Source: Pandoraea sp. ASV26 (lineage in GTDB: Bacteria; Pseudomonadota; Gammaproteobacteria; Burkholderiales; Burkholderiaceae). From it: DNA of 64,000 nt. Position 1 is the first letter of the stretch. Every line of letters starts with the position of its first letter. Below are positions 17,639 to 27,713 of this stretch, piece after piece. The notes under the pieces are model-generated. The model was not told the origin of the DNA and did no database searches. It saw only the letters and a program-made list of their open reading frames with translations. The DNA lies in NCBI RefSeq assembly GCF_016428915.1, contig NZ_JAELTP010000012.1, forward strand, positions 1 to 64,000, given 5' to 3'. The position numbers were made by a program, and so were the translations under genes.

Positions 17639-18212
17639 GCCACGTCGCGACCTCCCGCCAACTCAACACGCGCGATGAAAACGACGGGGCCGTCGCGCCA
17701 CCACGCGCTGCCGACGTTTGCCGCCGGACCTCATAGATCGCCTGTAGATAAACGCGCGAACCGGGCAGTTCACCGCAGCCCATGGCGCTCACCCGATACC
17801 GGCGCACCGACGCGTCGCGTGCCTGCGGCTCACCTGCCAGATAGGCAGAAAAGGCGATTCTTTCAATGAAGTAGCGCGCCCTGTAGGCGGTGACAGCAAC
17901 CGCATTGCCGCCCCATTCGACCGTCCGCCATCGCGGGACACGGCGCTGATACCAGACGTCACCGCGATGGTTCGCCTCGAGCACGCCATGCGGCCCCGCC
18001 TCGAACGCCGACATAGCCGCAATCTCCTGCGCACGCGCATCGTGCGTGAGTCGCTCGCGCGCGTCGGCAAGCGCCCGGTCAGCCGCCGCAAACGCGCCGG
18101 CGCGGTCGTTCGTATAGGCGATGAAACGGCTGGCCAATTGACGATGATGCATGCCGGACGCAGCGAGCGTCATCAGCGCGGCCAGCCACATCACCATGAA
18201 GACGCCAACCAT
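17577..18212 (-). CDS. PilX-like minor pilin
   Basis: 211 residues with a strong gaggagg site before the ATG at 18212. The N-terminal helix VGVFMVMWLAALMTLAASGMHHR followed by FIAYTNDRAGAFAAADRALADARERL matches the PilX N-terminal pattern, in which pre-processing residues are not the classic GFTLLE. It is thought to join other minor pilins in the initiation tip of the type IV pilus. It overlaps the PilW-like gene upstream by 22 bases and the FimT-like gene downstream by 62 bases, so translation is likely coupled. Confidence 0.82.
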   Translation of the reverse strand: MVGVFMVMWLAALMTLAASGMHHRQLASRFIAYTNDRAGAFAAADRALADARERLTHDARAQEIAAMSAFEAGPHGVLEANHRGDVWYQRRVPRWRTVEWGGNAVAVTAYRARYFIERIAFSAYLAGEPQARDASVRRYRVSAMGCGELPGSRVYLQAIYEVRRQTSAARGGATAPSFSSRVLSWREVATWHDAAAATFATHADREPCDAS

Positions 18213-19219
18213 TGCGCCTCCTCACCCACACCGCCATCGTTGCGACGATAGGCCACCGCATTGAACACATGCAGATGCACGTCGCCGGCGTTGCCCAGTC
18301 GCTTGGACTCACGGCCGCCGGACGCCTCGTCGAAAACCTCGACCACCTGCACCGCGCGTGGCTTGCCACCGCTTCGCGGCGCCCCGCGCAAGACCAGCGA
18401 GAACGCCACCGCGGCCACGTTCTCCCATCCTCCGACGCCCAGCGGCGGGTAGGGCGGCTTGCGGTACAGACTCTTGATCGGCGCAGCCCAACGCATGTGC
18501 CCTGTCCCCTCAGCACGGTACCCCAGCCGCAGGTACATCGCCTCCACACCGCTCACCAGCACCTGCGCGGGATGCAAGTCCACCGTCTTCGTCTGACGTT
18601 CGCCGTAGCGGCAGTAGAGCGACGGCATCCCATCCTCGCCCTTGTCGACGTAGAAGACGCTCAGATGCCGATCGTCCAGACGCCCCGAGGCTTTGGCGCG
18701 GAGTCCGGCACAGTTGTGAACTGCGCCATTGCCCTCCGACAATCCTGCGCCATGGAATTGCACTTCGAGCAGTGAACTGCCCCGCCAACCGCGTCGAGGA
18801 CACGTGTCGAGCGTGCCCGCGCACTCGGCACTTGCGCGCAACGACGGCCAGTCGCGCGTCGCCGCCCCCTGCCCCGGTGGCCAGATCGCGCCCTCCATCG
18901 GGTCCCAGTTCCTGTACCCCGCCATGCCCACAGCACGGGTGAGTTGGGTCAATGCGAAGATCGCGCGCTCGGTCACGTCGTATCGTTCGGCCTGGACTCG
19001 CCACAACCGGATGCCCGCAAGGTAGATCGCTATCGCCGCCATCACGATCAACAACCCGAGTGGCATCGCCAGTACCCACTCGAGCAACGTGAAGCCGTCC
19101 ATTCGACGTTTGCGCCGGGCGTCGCCCCAGCCCCCCCGCCTCCCGCATCCCTCCCTCCGCCCCCACCCACCCCGCCCACCCCGGAGCGGCCACCTCACGG
19201 ATGCCGACGAACGTGCCAT
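18191..19219 (-). CDS. PilW-like minor pilin
   Basis: 342 residues from the ATG at 19219, chosen for its gggag ribosome site. The prepilin motif MDG-FTLLEWVLAMPLGLLIVMAAIAIYLAG is clear, and the body (IFALTQLTRAVGMAGYRNWDP) has the PilW pattern. With this start the leader is about 42 residues and extremely Gly/Arg-rich, encoded by a C-rich tract near 19110-19180. A start at 19102 would give a leader of only three residues. It overlaps the PilV-like gene by 25 bases and the PilX-like gene by 22 bases. Confidence 0.83.
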   Translation of the reverse strand: MARSSASVRWPLRGGRGGWGRREGCGRRGGWGDARRKRRMDGFTLLEWVLAMPLGLLIVMAAIAIYLAGIRLWRVQAERYDVTERAIFALTQLTRAVGMAGYRNWDPMEGAIWPPGQGAATRDWPSLRASAECAGTLDTCPRRGWRGSSLLEVQFHGAGLSEGNGAVHNCAGLRAKASGRLDDRHLSVFYVDKGEDGMPSLYCRYGERQTKTVDLHPAQVLVSGVEAMYLRLGYRAEGTGHMRWAAPIKSLYRKPPYPPLGVGGWENVAAVAFSLVLRGAPRSGGKPRAVQVVEVFDEASGGRESKRLGNAGDVHLHVFNAVAYRRNDGGVGEEAQWLASSW

Positions 19220-19692
19220 GCGTCGCTCCCGATGTGCGCCGGTAATGCCGGTAATGCCGATAACGCCGGTAACGCCGCCGGTAACGCCATCCGGGCCATC
19301 CCGGCCGTCGCGACGGCTTTCGTCGACGAGGCGAGTTCGGCAGATGACATGGCACCTGCCGCCTGCCATTGTGAAAAGCCCTGCGCGCCAGCCATGAGTG
19401 CGGCGAGTGTGAACATGACGTCGAGCAACGCTGCCCCTCGAACACGTGTCTTGCCACGCACGCCGTGCTTTGGCCTGCCGCCCACCGCGCCATGCGCCAC
19501 CCCACACGCCGGTTGAGCCGTCGCGCCGGGCGACAGTCGCCACGGCGCTCTCCCTCGCCCCCTGCGCCTGTCGGCATCGCGCGACGGCATGCCCTGCCCA
19601 CCGCGCGTCGGCGGGCGGCCGTGATTGGCAAGCGCATCGCGAAGCGCCTGCCGGTCGGCGCGACGCTGCCGGTGTCGTCGATCCTGTTGCAT
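19195..19692 (-). CDS. PilV-like minor pilin, start uncertain
   Basis: The recognisable part is a pilin-type N-terminus, RG-AALLDVMFTLAALMAGAQGF, with Asp where Glu5 is usual. The ATG at 19692 has a good gaggaacc-type ribosome site but would give an 86-residue Arg-rich leader. GTG codons at 19485 and 19461 would give normal short leaders and a protein of 88-96 residues, much shorter than typical PilV. The C-terminus is a low-complexity Leu/Pro/Ala stretch from a 9-bp tandem repeat. First gene of the minor-pilin cluster; it may be degenerating. Confidence 0.5.
   Translation of the reverse strand: MQQDRRHRQRRADRQALRDALANHGRPPTRGGQGMPSRDADRRRGRGRAPWRLSPGATAQPACGVAHGAVGGRPKHGVRGKTRVRGAALLDVMFTLAALMAGAQGFSQWQAAGAMSSAELASSTKAVATAGMARMALPAALPALSALPALPAHIGSDAWHVRRHP
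19238..19288. repeat. 9-bp tandem repeat in PilV-like gene
   Basis: Five copies of gccggtaat or gccggtaac variants, one after an extra gcc. It encodes an Ala-Leu-Pro repeat near the C-terminus of the PilV-like protein. Confidence 0.8.
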
Positions 19693-19843
19693 GGTTCGGT
19701 TCCTCGTCTCGTTGATGACGAGTCCATCGTCGCCCACGCTCCGCACCACGCCAATCGGACGCCACCGCAAAACCCACCCCGTCATGCGACACCGCACTTC
19801 TCACACGCAACACGGCGCCACGTCGTCATACGAAGCACCCCCA

Positions 19844-19870
19844 TAAAAAAACGGCGACCGAAGTCGCCGT
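19844..19870 (-). terminator. Rho-independent terminator after the acyl-CoA-binding protein gene
   Basis: An 8-bp stem (19851-19858 with 19863-19870) with a 4-base cgaa loop, followed on the minus strand by seven U. It ends the acyl-CoA-binding protein transcript and separates it from the pilin cluster. The 19693-19843 stretch holds nothing else recognisable; the pilin promoter should lie there. Confidence 0.9.
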
Positions 19871-19956
19871 CTCTGGGCAGGTTTTGGGCAGATCACACGC
19901 AACGGGATCCGCGCCGCCTCATCGCTGCATGACGGGCAACCCGGTGCCCGACAACG

Positions 19957-20214
19957 TCATCCTTTCAACTCTTCGACGAGGGCAATGTAAGCCTCTTGCG
20001 CCTCTTCCTTCGACTTGCCCTTGAGCATTTCCCAGGCATCGAACTTGGCACGGCCGACGAAATCCGTCATGCCGGGGCGCGTGCCGGACACGTCCCCCTC
20101 GGTGCCCTGCTTGAAGAGCGCGTAGATGCGCAACAACGTGAAATTGTCGGGGCGTTCGGGCAGCGTCTTGGATTGGGCTACCGCCTCGTCGAAGCGGGCT
20201 TGAAGATCGCTCAT
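19957..20214 (-). CDS. Acyl-CoA-binding protein
   Basis: 85 residues from the ATG at 20214, with a gggaga site. The entire protein is an ACBP domain: MSDLQARFDEAVAQSKTLPERPDN, LRIYALFKQGTEGDVSGTRPGM and KFDAWEMLKGKSKEEAQEAYIALVEEL, matching the four-helix family with its YxLYKQ-like and KWDAW-like motifs. It binds long-chain acyl-CoA esters in the cytoplasm. Single-gene unit with its own terminator. The ORF remains open to 20490, but the extra sequence lacks family similarity. Confidence 0.95.
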   Translation of the reverse strand: MSDLQARFDEAVAQSKTLPERPDNFTLLRIYALFKQGTEGDVSGTRPGMTDFVGRAKFDAWEMLKGKSKEEAQEAYIALVEELKG

Positions 20215-20537
20215 GGTGTCTCTCCCTGGAAAAGCATTCAGCTTATATATGACCCGTGCGCCGAATCGGCCATGTCGTGAAACGCGCGCGTCAGCGCTCG
20301 GGGTGTTGCGAATACAACGCGACCAAGGATAGCGACGAAGCGCCGTGAGAGGTAGGGCAGAGCGTAGAACCCGGCGTCTAAACCTCTCGGGAACTGAGCC
20401 GATCCTTCGCAAGTTGCAACACATCAATGCAAAACGCCCGGCGCATTGCCGGGCGTCTTGAAGGTCAAGCCTTGTGTCGCTGCGAGACATTCGTGCGGCT
20501 CACACCGCCCGCATGCCTCACGACACGATCGATGCGA
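20215..20537. other. Intergenic region between acyl-CoA-binding protein and OprM-like genes
   Basis: About 320 bases without a recognisable gene. It holds the efflux operon terminator at 20431-20456 and presumably the promoter of the acyl-CoA-binding protein gene. Nothing else stands out. Confidence 0.6.
20431..20456 (-). terminator. Rho-independent terminator of the efflux operon
   Basis: A perfect 9-bp stem (20434-20442 with 20448-20456), loop of five, with A at 20431-20434 giving a U-tract on the minus strand. It lies about 80 bases after the OprM-like gene. Confidence 0.85.
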
Positions 20538-22028
20538 TCACGACGAAGCCGCCGCCGGTGCCGACGCCGTCCCGGCATTGGCCGGTACAGTGCGCTCCTC
20601 CCAACCGCCGCCAAGCGCCTTGTACAGCGTGACGAGGTTGGTCCAGCGCGCCAGGCGCGTAGCGATCAGCGTCTGCTGCGCCGAGTACAGCGCGCGTTGC
20701 GAGACAAGGGCGTTCAGGTAGCTGTCCACGCCATTGCGATAGCGCAGATCCGAGAGCTTGTAGCTCTCGTCGCTTGCCTTGACGAGCGACTCCTGCGCCG
20801 CGACCTGATCTTCGAGCGTGCCGCGTGCGGCCAACCCGTCGGACACTTCGCGGAACGCCGTCTGAATCGCCTTCTCGTAGTTCGCGATCTCGATGCGCTT
20901 TTGCACCTTGGCCAGATCGAGGTTGGCGAGGTTCTGCCCGCCCGCGAAGATCGGCAGCGTGATGGTCGGTGCGAACGACCACGCGCCCTGCCCGCCCTTG
21001 AACAGATTGCTCAACGACGCGCTGGCCGTACCCGCATTCGCCGTCAACGAAATCGACGGGAAGAACGCGGCACGCGCGGCACCGATGTTGGCGTTGGCGC
21101 CCTTGAGCGTGTGCTCGGCGGACGTGACATCCGGACGACGCAGCAGCAGATCCGACGGCAAACCGGCCGGCAGATCGGTGAGCAGACCCTGCCCGTCGAG
21201 CGGGCGTCCCGGCGGCAGATCGGCCGGCAGCGGCTGGCCGATGAGCAACACGAGCGCATTCTCGTCCTGAGCGACCTGACGCGTGTACTGCGCAAAATTC
21301 GCGCGCGCCGTATCGACCGGCGTTTGCGCCTGACGCAGATCCAGCCCGGAGGCCGTGCCCACGTCGAAGCTGCGCTTGGTCAGGTTGTACGACGCTTCCT
21401 GGCTCTTGAGCGTGTCGGACGTGAGCTTGAGCAACTCCTGATCCGCCAGCATGGTGAGATACGCCGTCGCGACTTCGGAGATCAGCGTCATGTGCGCCGC
21501 CTTGGCCGTATCCTCGCTCGCCAGATACGTCTCCAACGCCTGATCCTTCAGGCTCTGGATACGACCGAACAGATCGAGTTCATACGACGTGAAGCCCACG
21601 CCGACCTGATAGCTGCGGGAGACACCAGCGCGCCCCGTCGTCGACAAATCGGCCGGCGAGCGCTGAATCGACGCCTGCCCTGCCGCCCCGACCGAGGGCA
21701 GCAGTGCCGAGCGCTGAATCTGATACTGCGCACGCGCGGCTTCGATGTTGAGCATCGAGACTCGCAGATCGCGGTTGTTCTCCAGCGCGATCTCGATCAG
21801 CTTCTGCAAACGGGGATCGGTGAAGAAATCTCGCCAGCCCAGATCGGCGGCTACCAGGGCATTGCTGCCGGCAGTGCCGTTCTGGTTCGCCGCCCCGGGC
21901 GTCTTGTAAGCCGGACCCGTGGGGAACGACGTGGCAACCGGTGCCTCGGGCCGCTCATAGCGCGGCGCGAGGGTACAGCCTGCCAGGAACGCTGCCGCCA
22001 AGGCCATCGGCAATGCTTTGTGCTTCAT
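20538..22028 (-). CDS. RND efflux outer-membrane lipoprotein (OprM/NodT family)
   Basis: 496 residues with a lipoprotein signal peptide (lipobox LAGC, Cys18) and then [13 protein letters not shown]. Two repeated outer-membrane efflux domains are visible, with [32 protein letters not shown] in the first and [35 protein letters not shown] in the second. It forms the trimeric outer-membrane channel of the AcrAB-like pump. It starts 2 bases after the acrB stop, third gene of the operon, and is followed by a terminator. Confidence 0.96.
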   Translation of the reverse strand: MKHKALPMALAAAFLAGCTLAPRYERPEAPVATSFPTGPAYKTPGAANQNGTAGSNALVAADLGWRDFFTDPRLQKLIEIALENNRDLRVSMLNIEAARAQYQIQRSALLPSVGAAGQASIQRSPADLSTTGRAGVSRSYQVGVGFTSYELDLFGRIQSLKDQALETYLASEDTAKAAHMTLISEVATAYLTMLADQELLKLTSDTLKSQEASYNLTKRSFDVGTASGLDLRQAQTPVDTARANFAQYTRQVAQDENALVLLIGQPLPADLPPGRPLDGQGLLTDLPAGLPSDLLLRRPDVTSAEHTLKGANANIGAARAAFFPSISLTANAGTASASLSNLFKGGQGAWSFAPTITLPIFAGGQNLANLDLAKVQKRIEIANYEKAIQTAFREVSDGLAARGTLEDQVAAQESLVKASDESYKLSDLRYRNGVDSYLNALVSQRALYSAQQTLIATRLARWTNLVTLYKALGGGWEERTVPANAGTASAPAAASS

Positions 22029-22030
22029 AG

Positions 22031-25000
22031 TCAGTTTCCTTCCTTGGCGGGGCCGGCGTCCGGTTGCTCGTGACGCGCTTCCGGGTGTTCCACGGTATCC
22101 AGATCCTCATGGGCGAAGCGCTTGCGCACCAGCACGAAGAACACCGGCACGTAGTAGATCGCAAGGAACGTTGCCGCCAGCATACCGCCGATCACGCCAG
22201 TCCCGATAGCGTGCTGCGAGGCCGAGCCCGCGCCGTTCGAAATCGCGAGCGGCAACACCCCGAGCACGAACGCCATCGACGTCATCAGAATCGGGCGCAG
22301 ACGCAGTCGCACCGCTTCCATCGTCGCTTCCATGAGCGTGCGGCCTTCCTCTTGCAGATCCTTGGCAAATTCCACGATCAGAATCGCGTTCTTCGCCGAC
22401 AGACCCACGGTGGTCAGCAGACCCACCTGGAAGTAGACGTCGTTCGACAACCCGCGCAGCGTCGCAGCCAGCAGTGCACCCAACACACCCAGCGGCACCA
22501 CTAGAATCACCGAGAACGGAATCGACCAGCTTTCATACAGCGCCGCCAGACACAAGAACACGATCAGGATCGAGATGGCGTACAGCGCCGGTGCCTGCGA
22601 GCCGGAAATGCGCTCCTCAAACGACAGCCCCGTCCACTCCAGACCGATACCGGCAGGCAATTGCTGAGCGATTTCTTCCACAGCCTTCATGGCGTCACCC
22701 GACGACTTGCCCGGTGCCGGCATACCCTGGATTTCGACCGCGGGCACACCGTTGTATCGCTCCAGACGCGGCGAGCCGTAAGTCCACTTGCCCGTCGCGA
22801 AGGCCGAGAACGGCACCATCGTCCCGCTTGCGTTACGCACATACAGCTTGTTGATGTCCTGCGGCAGCATGCGGTCCTTCGCTTCCGCCATCACGTACAC
22901 CTTCTTCACACGACCACGGTCGATGAAGTCGTTCACGTATGACGAGCCCCACGACGCCGAGAGCGTGTTGTACACGTCGGCAATCGACAGACCCAGTGCG
23001 GAAGCCTTTTCCTCGTCGACGTCCACCTTGTATTGCGGCGTGTCGTCGAGGCCGTTCGGCCGCATGTTCGCAAGGTTCGGATTCTTCGCCGCCATCCCGA
23101 GGAACTGGTTACGAGCGGCCATCAACGCCTCGTGACCCAGGCCTGCGCGATCTTGCAGTTCGAAGTCGATACCGCCCGCGTTACCCAGTTCCGGCACCGA
23201 CGGCGGGTTGATCGCGAAGATCATGGCGTCTTTCACGCTCGCGAAAGCCTGATACGAGCGCGCAATCACCGCCTGCACCTTCAGATCGGACGACTGACGG
23301 TCTTCCCACGGACGCAGCATCGTGAATGCCAGACCCACGTTCTGACCGCGACCGTTAAAGCCGAAGCCCGTCACCGTGAAGATCGAACGCACGGCGTCCT
23401 TTTCCTTCTCCAGGTAGTGCTTCTCCACCTGCTTCATGACCTCGAGCGTACGCTCTTGCGTCGCGCCCGGCGGCAATTGCACCAGGTTGAAGAAGTAGCC
23501 CTGATCTTCGTCCGGCAAGAATGCCGTCGGCATGCGCACGAACAGGAAGCCCACCACGGCCACGATCACCACATAGACGATGATGAGCGGCGTGCTGCGC
23601 TTCAGAATGCGCTCGACCTGACCCTGATACGACTTCGAGCCCTTGTCGAACGTGCGGTTGAACCAGCCGAAGAAGCCACGCTTCTCGTGCACTTCGCCCT
23701 TCTTGATCGGCTTGAGGATCGTTGCGCACATGGCCGGCGTAAGCACGATAGCCACCAGCACCGAGAGCGCCATGGCCGCCACGATCGTCAGCGAGAACTG
23801 GCGATAGATGGCACCGGTCGAGCCGCCGAAGAACGCCATCGGCACGAACACCGCCGAGAGCACGAGCGCCACACCCACCAGCGCGCCGACGATCTGGTCC
23901 ATCGCCTTCTTCGTCGCTTCCTTCGGACTCAGCCCCTCTTCGGCCATCACCCGCTCGACGTTTTCCACCACCACAATGGCATCGTCGACGAGCAGACCGA
24001 TGGCCAGCACCAGACCGAACATCGACAAGGTGTTGATGGAGAAGCCCGCCGCGCCCATGATGCCGAACGTACCGAGCAACACGACCGGCACGGCGATCGT
24101 CGGGATGATCGTTGCCCGCAGGTTTTGCAGGAACAGATACATCACCAGGAACACGAGCACGATACCTTCGATGAGGGTCTTGATCACTTCCTCGATCGAG
24201 ATCTTCACGAACGGCGTGGTGTCGTACGGGTAATCGACCTTCATGCCCGCAGGGAAGTACGGCTGCAACTCGGTGACGGCCTGCTTGACTGCCGTTGCCG
24301 TTTGCAGCGCGTTTGCGCCCGTGGCCAGCGTGATGGCCAGACCGGCGGCAGGCTTGCCGTTGTAGCGCGCGACCACCTGGTACGATTCGCCGCCCAGTTC
24401 GACACGGGCAACGTCGCCCAGACGAACCTGCGAGCCGTCCTTGTTGACCTTGAGCAGGATCTTGCGGAACTGCTCCGGCGTTTGCAGACGGCTTTGCGCC
24501 GTCACGGTGGCATTGAGCTGCTGCCCCTTGACCGCCGGTGCACCGCCCAACTCGCCCGCCGAAATCTGGACGTTCTGCGCCGAAATGGCGTTCGAGACGT
24601 CAATGATCGTGAGGTTGTAGCCGTTGAGCTTCTGCGGATCGACCCAGACGCGCATCGCGTATTGCGAACCGAACAACTGCACCTGACCGACACCGTTCAC
24701 ACGGCTGATCGGATCCTGCACGTTGGCGGCAATGTAGTTCGCAAGGTCGATGTCGGTCATCTGGCCGTCATCGGAATACGCACCGATCACCAGCAGGAAG
24801 TTCTTGGTCGCCTTGGCCACCTTGATACCCTGCTGTTGCACCTGCTGCGGCAGCAGCGGCGTGGCAAGTTGCAGCTTGTTCTGCACCTGCACCTGGGCGA
24901 TGTCCGGGTTCGTACCCTGCGAGAAGGTCAGCGTGATCTGCGCCGTACCCGAGCCGTCAGACGTCGACGAGATGTACTCGAGGTTGTCGATGCCGTTCAT

Positions 25001-25204
25001 CTGCTGCTCGATCACCTGCGTGACCGTATCCTGAACGGTCTGCGCCGAAGCGCCCGGGTAGGTCGCGGTGATCTGCACCGAAGGCGGTGCGATGGGCGGA
25101 TATTGCGAGACCGGCAGCTTCAGGATTGAAAGCGCGCCGGCCAGCATGATGACAATCGCGATCACCCACGCAAAAATCGGGCGATCGATAAAAAACTTTG
25201 CCAT
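22031..25204 (-). CDS. acrB: RND multidrug efflux transporter (AcrB family)
   Basis: 1057 residues, the HAE1/AcrB length. It begins [36 protein letters not shown] and has the proton-relay motif [19 protein letters not shown] in TM4, the HAE family signature around [14 protein letters not shown] and a duplicated C-terminal half ([21 protein letters not shown]). It sits in the inner membrane and exports drugs by proton antiport with the AcrA-like adaptor and OprM-like channel. Close in character to BpeB/AcrB. The gap to the upstream acrA gene is 15 bases. Confidence 0.97.
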   Translation of the reverse strand: MAKFFIDRPIFAWVIAIVIMLAGALSILKLPVSQYPPIAPPSVQITATYPGASAQTVQDTVTQVIEQQMNGIDNLEYISSTSDGSGTAQITLTFSQGTNPDIAQVQVQNKLQLATPLLPQQVQQQGIKVAKATKNFLLVIGAYSDDGQMTDIDLANYIAANVQDPISRVNGVGQVQLFGSQYAMRVWVDPQKLNGYNLTIIDVSNAISAQNVQISAGELGGAPAVKGQQLNATVTAQSRLQTPEQFRKILLKVNKDGSQVRLGDVARVELGGESYQVVARYNGKPAAGLAITLATGANALQTATAVKQAVTELQPYFPAGMKVDYPYDTTPFVKISIEEVIKTLIEGIVLVFLVMYLFLQNLRATIIPTIAVPVVLLGTFGIMGAAGFSINTLSMFGLVLAIGLLVDDAIVVVENVERVMAEEGLSPKEATKKAMDQIVGALVGVALVLSAVFVPMAFFGGSTGAIYRQFSLTIVAAMALSVLVAIVLTPAMCATILKPIKKGEVHEKRGFFGWFNRTFDKGSKSYQGQVERILKRSTPLIIVYVVIVAVVGFLFVRMPTAFLPDEDQGYFFNLVQLPPGATQERTLEVMKQVEKHYLEKEKDAVRSIFTVTGFGFNGRGQNVGLAFTMLRPWEDRQSSDLKVQAVIARSYQAFASVKDAMIFAINPPSVPELGNAGGIDFELQDRAGLGHEALMAARNQFLGMAAKNPNLANMRPNGLDDTPQYKVDVDEEKASALGLSIADVYNTLSASWGSSYVNDFIDRGRVKKVYVMAEAKDRMLPQDINKLYVRNASGTMVPFSAFATGKWTYGSPRLERYNGVPAVEIQGMPAPGKSSGDAMKAVEEIAQQLPAGIGLEWTGLSFEERISGSQAPALYAISILIVFLCLAALYESWSIPFSVILVVPLGVLGALLAATLRGLSNDVYFQVGLLTTVGLSAKNAILIVEFAKDLQEEGRTLMEATMEAVRLRLRPILMTSMAFVLGVLPLAISNGAGSASQHAIGTGVIGGMLAATFLAIYYVPVFFVLVRKRFAHEDLDTVEHPEARHEQPDAGPAKEGN

Positions 25205-25219
25205 GAATGAGGCTCCGCG

Positions 25220-26452
25220 TTATTGAGCGTTGGCGGCCGACGCAGTGCTCGCCTGCGCAGCAGGCGCCGCAGCGGCCGGTGCGCTGGCACCCGCCGGCGC
25301 TTGCGCCGTTCCCGGAAGTTGTGCCGGCACAGCCTTCGCCGGCGCCCCCGGGCGCACCTTTTGCAGGCCCGCCACGATCACCTGATCGCCGGCAGACAGG
25401 CCCGAACTCACCAGCCACTTGTCGCCGATCGCACGATCGGTCACCAGTTGACGCAGTTCGACCTTGCCTTCCTTGTTCACGACCATTGCCGTCGGCTGGC
25501 CCTTCTGGTCACGAGTCACCCCCTGCTGCGGCACGAGCAGACCGCCTTCCTTCACACCTTCCTGAAGCTGGGCGTGCACGAACATGCCGGGCAGCAACTC
25601 GCGGTTCGGGTTCGGGAAGATCGCGCGCACCGTCACCGAGCCGGTCGTCTGGTCGACGGTGATGTCGGAGAACTGCAACTTGCCTTCGAGCGGGTACTTC
25701 GTGCCGTCTTCGAGCGTGAGCTCCACCTTGGCGGCGTTCTTACCCGCGCTTTGCAGCTTGCCGTCCGCCAGTGCACGACGCAGACGCAGTCCGTCCGCAG
25801 CCGATTGCGTCACGTCCACATACATCGGATCGATCTGCTGCACGGTCGTCATGAGCGTGGCCGCGCCCGATTGCACGTAAGCGCCTTCGGTCACCTGCGA
25901 CAACCCCGTACGGCCCGAGATCGGGGCCGGCACGTCGGTGTAGCCGAGGTTGATGCGCGCGGTTTCGACCGCGGCCTTGCCGGACTGCACATCGGCGTCG
26001 GCCTGAAGCGCAGAAGCCACGGCGTTATCGTAGTCCTGCTTCGAGACGGCTTCGACGGCCACCAATTGCTTGTAGCGATCGGCCAGCAACTTCGTCGACG
26101 CCTGGTTTGCAACGGCCTTGGCCAGCGTGGCCTTGGCGTTGTCGTAAGCGGCCTGATAGGTTGCCGGATCGATCTTGTACAGACGCTGTCCTGCCTTGAC
26201 GTCACTGCCCTCGGTGAAATCGCGCTTGAGCACGATGCCGTCGACGCGCGCCCGCACGTCGGCAACGCGGAAGGGCGAAGTGCGTCCGGGCAGGTCGGTC
26301 GTCAGTGTTACGTTCTGGGGTTGCAGTGTCACGACGCCGACTTCCGGCACCATGCCCTGCGGCTGCTGCGGCTTCTTGCCGCACGCGGCCAAGGTCAATA
26401 CCGCGAGTGCCACGGCCGTGACCATCCCCAGTGAACTTCTCTTGACGTGCAT
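25220..26452 (-). CDS. acrA: RND efflux periplasmic adaptor (AcrA family)
   Basis: 410 residues from the ATG at 26452 (MHVKRSSLGMVTAVALAVL); the frame is open upstream through a repeat-rich stretch. Lipoprotein signal with LAAC-GKK, then VPEVGVVTLQPQNVTLTTDLPGRTSPF, the hairpin region YQAAYDNAKATLAKA and the barrel parts PISGRTGLSQVTEGAYVQ and LLPGMFVHAQLQEGV. Matches AcrA/BpeA over its whole length. It has an Ala/Pro-rich C-terminal tail. First gene of the efflux operon, under the operator at 26717. Confidence 0.97.
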   Translation of the reverse strand: MHVKRSSLGMVTAVALAVLTLAACGKKPQQPQGMVPEVGVVTLQPQNVTLTTDLPGRTSPFRVADVRARVDGIVLKRDFTEGSDVKAGQRLYKIDPATYQAAYDNAKATLAKAVANQASTKLLADRYKQLVAVEAVSKQDYDNAVASALQADADVQSGKAAVETARINLGYTDVPAPISGRTGLSQVTEGAYVQSGAATLMTTVQQIDPMYVDVTQSAADGLRLRRALADGKLQSAGKNAAKVELTLEDGTKYPLEGKLQFSDITVDQTTGSVTVRAIFPNPNRELLPGMFVHAQLQEGVKEGGLLVPQQGVTRDQKGQPTAMVVNKEGKVELRQLVTDRAIGDKWLVSSGLSAGDQVIVAGLQKVRPGAPAKAVPAQLPGTAQAPAGASAPAAAAPAAQASTASAANAQ

Positions 26453-26497
26453 ATACGCCCCCGATAAATGGAATGCGGTCAAACAAAATGACGATAC

Positions 26498-26527
26498 GTT
26501 GCGACGATTGCGGTTGCGACGATTGCG
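26498..26527. repeat. 15-bp direct repeat in acrA leader
   Basis: Two adjoining perfect copies of gttgcgacgattgcg in the 5' untranslated region of acrA, part of a wider degenerate 9-bp pattern. Confidence 0.8.
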
Positions 26528-26708
26528 ACGGCGAAGGCCGCTGCGCAATCCCGTCGCACAAAGACGGGGCGGCGAGTGCCCAAGTGGACGGCCTGAGCCC
26601 CCCAGGACCCGGGTGATCCGGCCTCAAATGGCTCCCTCACATCCGTGAGGTATTTCCCTTAGACGAAGGAGCTTAAATGTTCCCTGTGCAATAGAGCAAG
26701 CGGCTGCT

Positions 26709-26738
26709 ATTATAGATACATTCATGAATGTATGTAAA
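26709..26738 (-). promoter_or_regulatory. acrAB promoter with AcrR-type operator
   Basis: On the minus strand, -35 TTTACA (26733-26738) and a consensus -10 TATAAT (26709-26714) are 18 bases apart. A perfect 16-bp palindrome, tacattcatgaatgta (26717-26732), fills the spacer. The half-sites match the E. coli AcrR operator, which also carries TACATTC/GAATGTA arms. It lies in the 362-base gap between acrA and the divergent TetR gene, so the repressor would control both. Confidence 0.88.
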
Positions 26739-26814
26739 TCATATTGCGTCGCACCAAAGTGCGGCGTCTTTTACATCGCCTTTCGCAAATTTCCGACGCC
26801 CCTGTGACACGACG

Positions 26815-27480
26815 ATGGCCCGCAGAACCAAAGAGGAAGCGATCGAGACTCGCAATCTGTTGCTCGACACCGCAGAGACGGTGTTCGCACAGAAAGGCGT
26901 GTCCAGTACATCGCTCGCCGACATCGCCGAAGCCGCTGGCCTGACCCGCGGCGCCATTTACTGGCACTTCAAGAACAAGATCGACCTGTTCAACGCCATG
27001 ACGGATCGTATCCGTCTGCCGATGGAGCGCATGATCGACGAGGAATACGCCGAGTCCGAGAACGGCGATCCGATGCAGCGCATGCACGATATCTGCAAGC
27101 TCGTGCTCAAGGAGACCGCGCGCAACGAGCGCCGTCGGCGCGTGCTCGACATTCTGTTTCACAAATGTGAATACACGAACGAGATGCTGTCGGTGCTCGA
27201 GCGTCAGCGTGAGGCGCGTACCGACGGCAAGCAGCGCATCATGCGCGACATGGAACGCGCCATCGCGCGCGATCAGTTGCCCAAGAATCTCGACACGCGG
27301 CGCGCCGCAATCATGCTGCACGCGCTGGTGGTCGGCATGATGTCGGACTGGTTGTTCCTGCCCGACTATGACCTCGGCGCGGAGTGCGATGCGGTCGTCG
27401 ACGGCTTCTTCGACATGCTGCGCACGAGCCCGGCCATGCTGCGCACCGCAAGTCAATCGCCGCAGGCCGCGCTCGCCTGA
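26815..27480 (+). CDS. TetR-family repressor of the efflux operon (AcrR/TtgR/BpeR-like)
   Basis: 221 residues from the ATG at 26815 (MARRTKEEAIETRNLLLDTAE). The helix-turn-helix GVSSTSLADIAEAAGLTRGAIYWHFKNKIDLF is almost the AcrR/TtgR consensus, and the C-terminal TetR_C_AcrR domain follows (LMIDEEYAESENGDPMQRM region, FDMLRTSP). It is divergent from acrA. The family represses the pump genes and releases on drug binding. Confidence 0.95.
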   Translation: MARRTKEEAIETRNLLLDTAETVFAQKGVSSTSLADIAEAAGLTRGAIYWHFKNKIDLFNAMTDRIRLPMERMIDEEYAESENGDPMQRMHDICKLVLKETARNERRRRVLDILFHKCEYTNEMLSVLERQREARTDGKQRIMRDMERAIARDQLPKNLDTRRAAIMLHALVVGMMSDWLFLPDYDLGAECDAVVDGFFDMLRTSPAMLRTASQSPQAALA

Positions 27481-27537
27481 GCGCAGGCGTCTGGTGACGC
27501 CAGGCGCCTCAAGATTTACTACACATATTAATTAGCG

Positions 27538-27557
27538 AGCGCCCGTGACCGGGCGCT
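27538..27557 (+). terminator. Hairpin terminator after the TetR gene
   Basis: A perfect 8-bp GC-rich stem (27538-27545 with 27550-27557), loop tgac, followed by a short T-containing tract (ttgttcg). It lies about 57 bases after the TetR stop. Confidence 0.7.
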
Positions 27558-27673
27558 TGTTCGTTGGCGTCTCGTCCGCCTGCCTTACCGCGCCCATCGT
27601 CCCGATTTTTCCGATTCACGACGCGCAGTTGCCGCGCCGGATCGCATTCCGGTGCCGTGATACGGCGTATATC

Positions 27674-27713
27674 TGTACAGCGCGGCAGCGTTATATATAA
27701 TCCTACATAACGC
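27674..27713 (+). promoter_or_regulatory. ModE-type molybdate box overlapping the modA promoter
   Basis: An imperfect inverted repeat, gcgttatata (27688-27697) - 6-base spacer - tacataacgc (27704-27713), with 9 of 10 positions paired. This fits the known ModE/Mo-box pattern of CGTTATAT arms about 6 bases apart. A possible -10 TATAAT (27696-27701) lies inside it, with a weak -35 TGTACA at 27674. ModE with bound molybdate represses modABC by covering the promoter. Confidence 0.8.

Noticed and set aside
18510-19754. Minus-strand ORF of 414 codons overlapping the pilin genes
   Set aside because: It lacks a prepilin motif and has a shadow-like Arg/Gly-rich composition; the PilW and PilV frames explain the region better.
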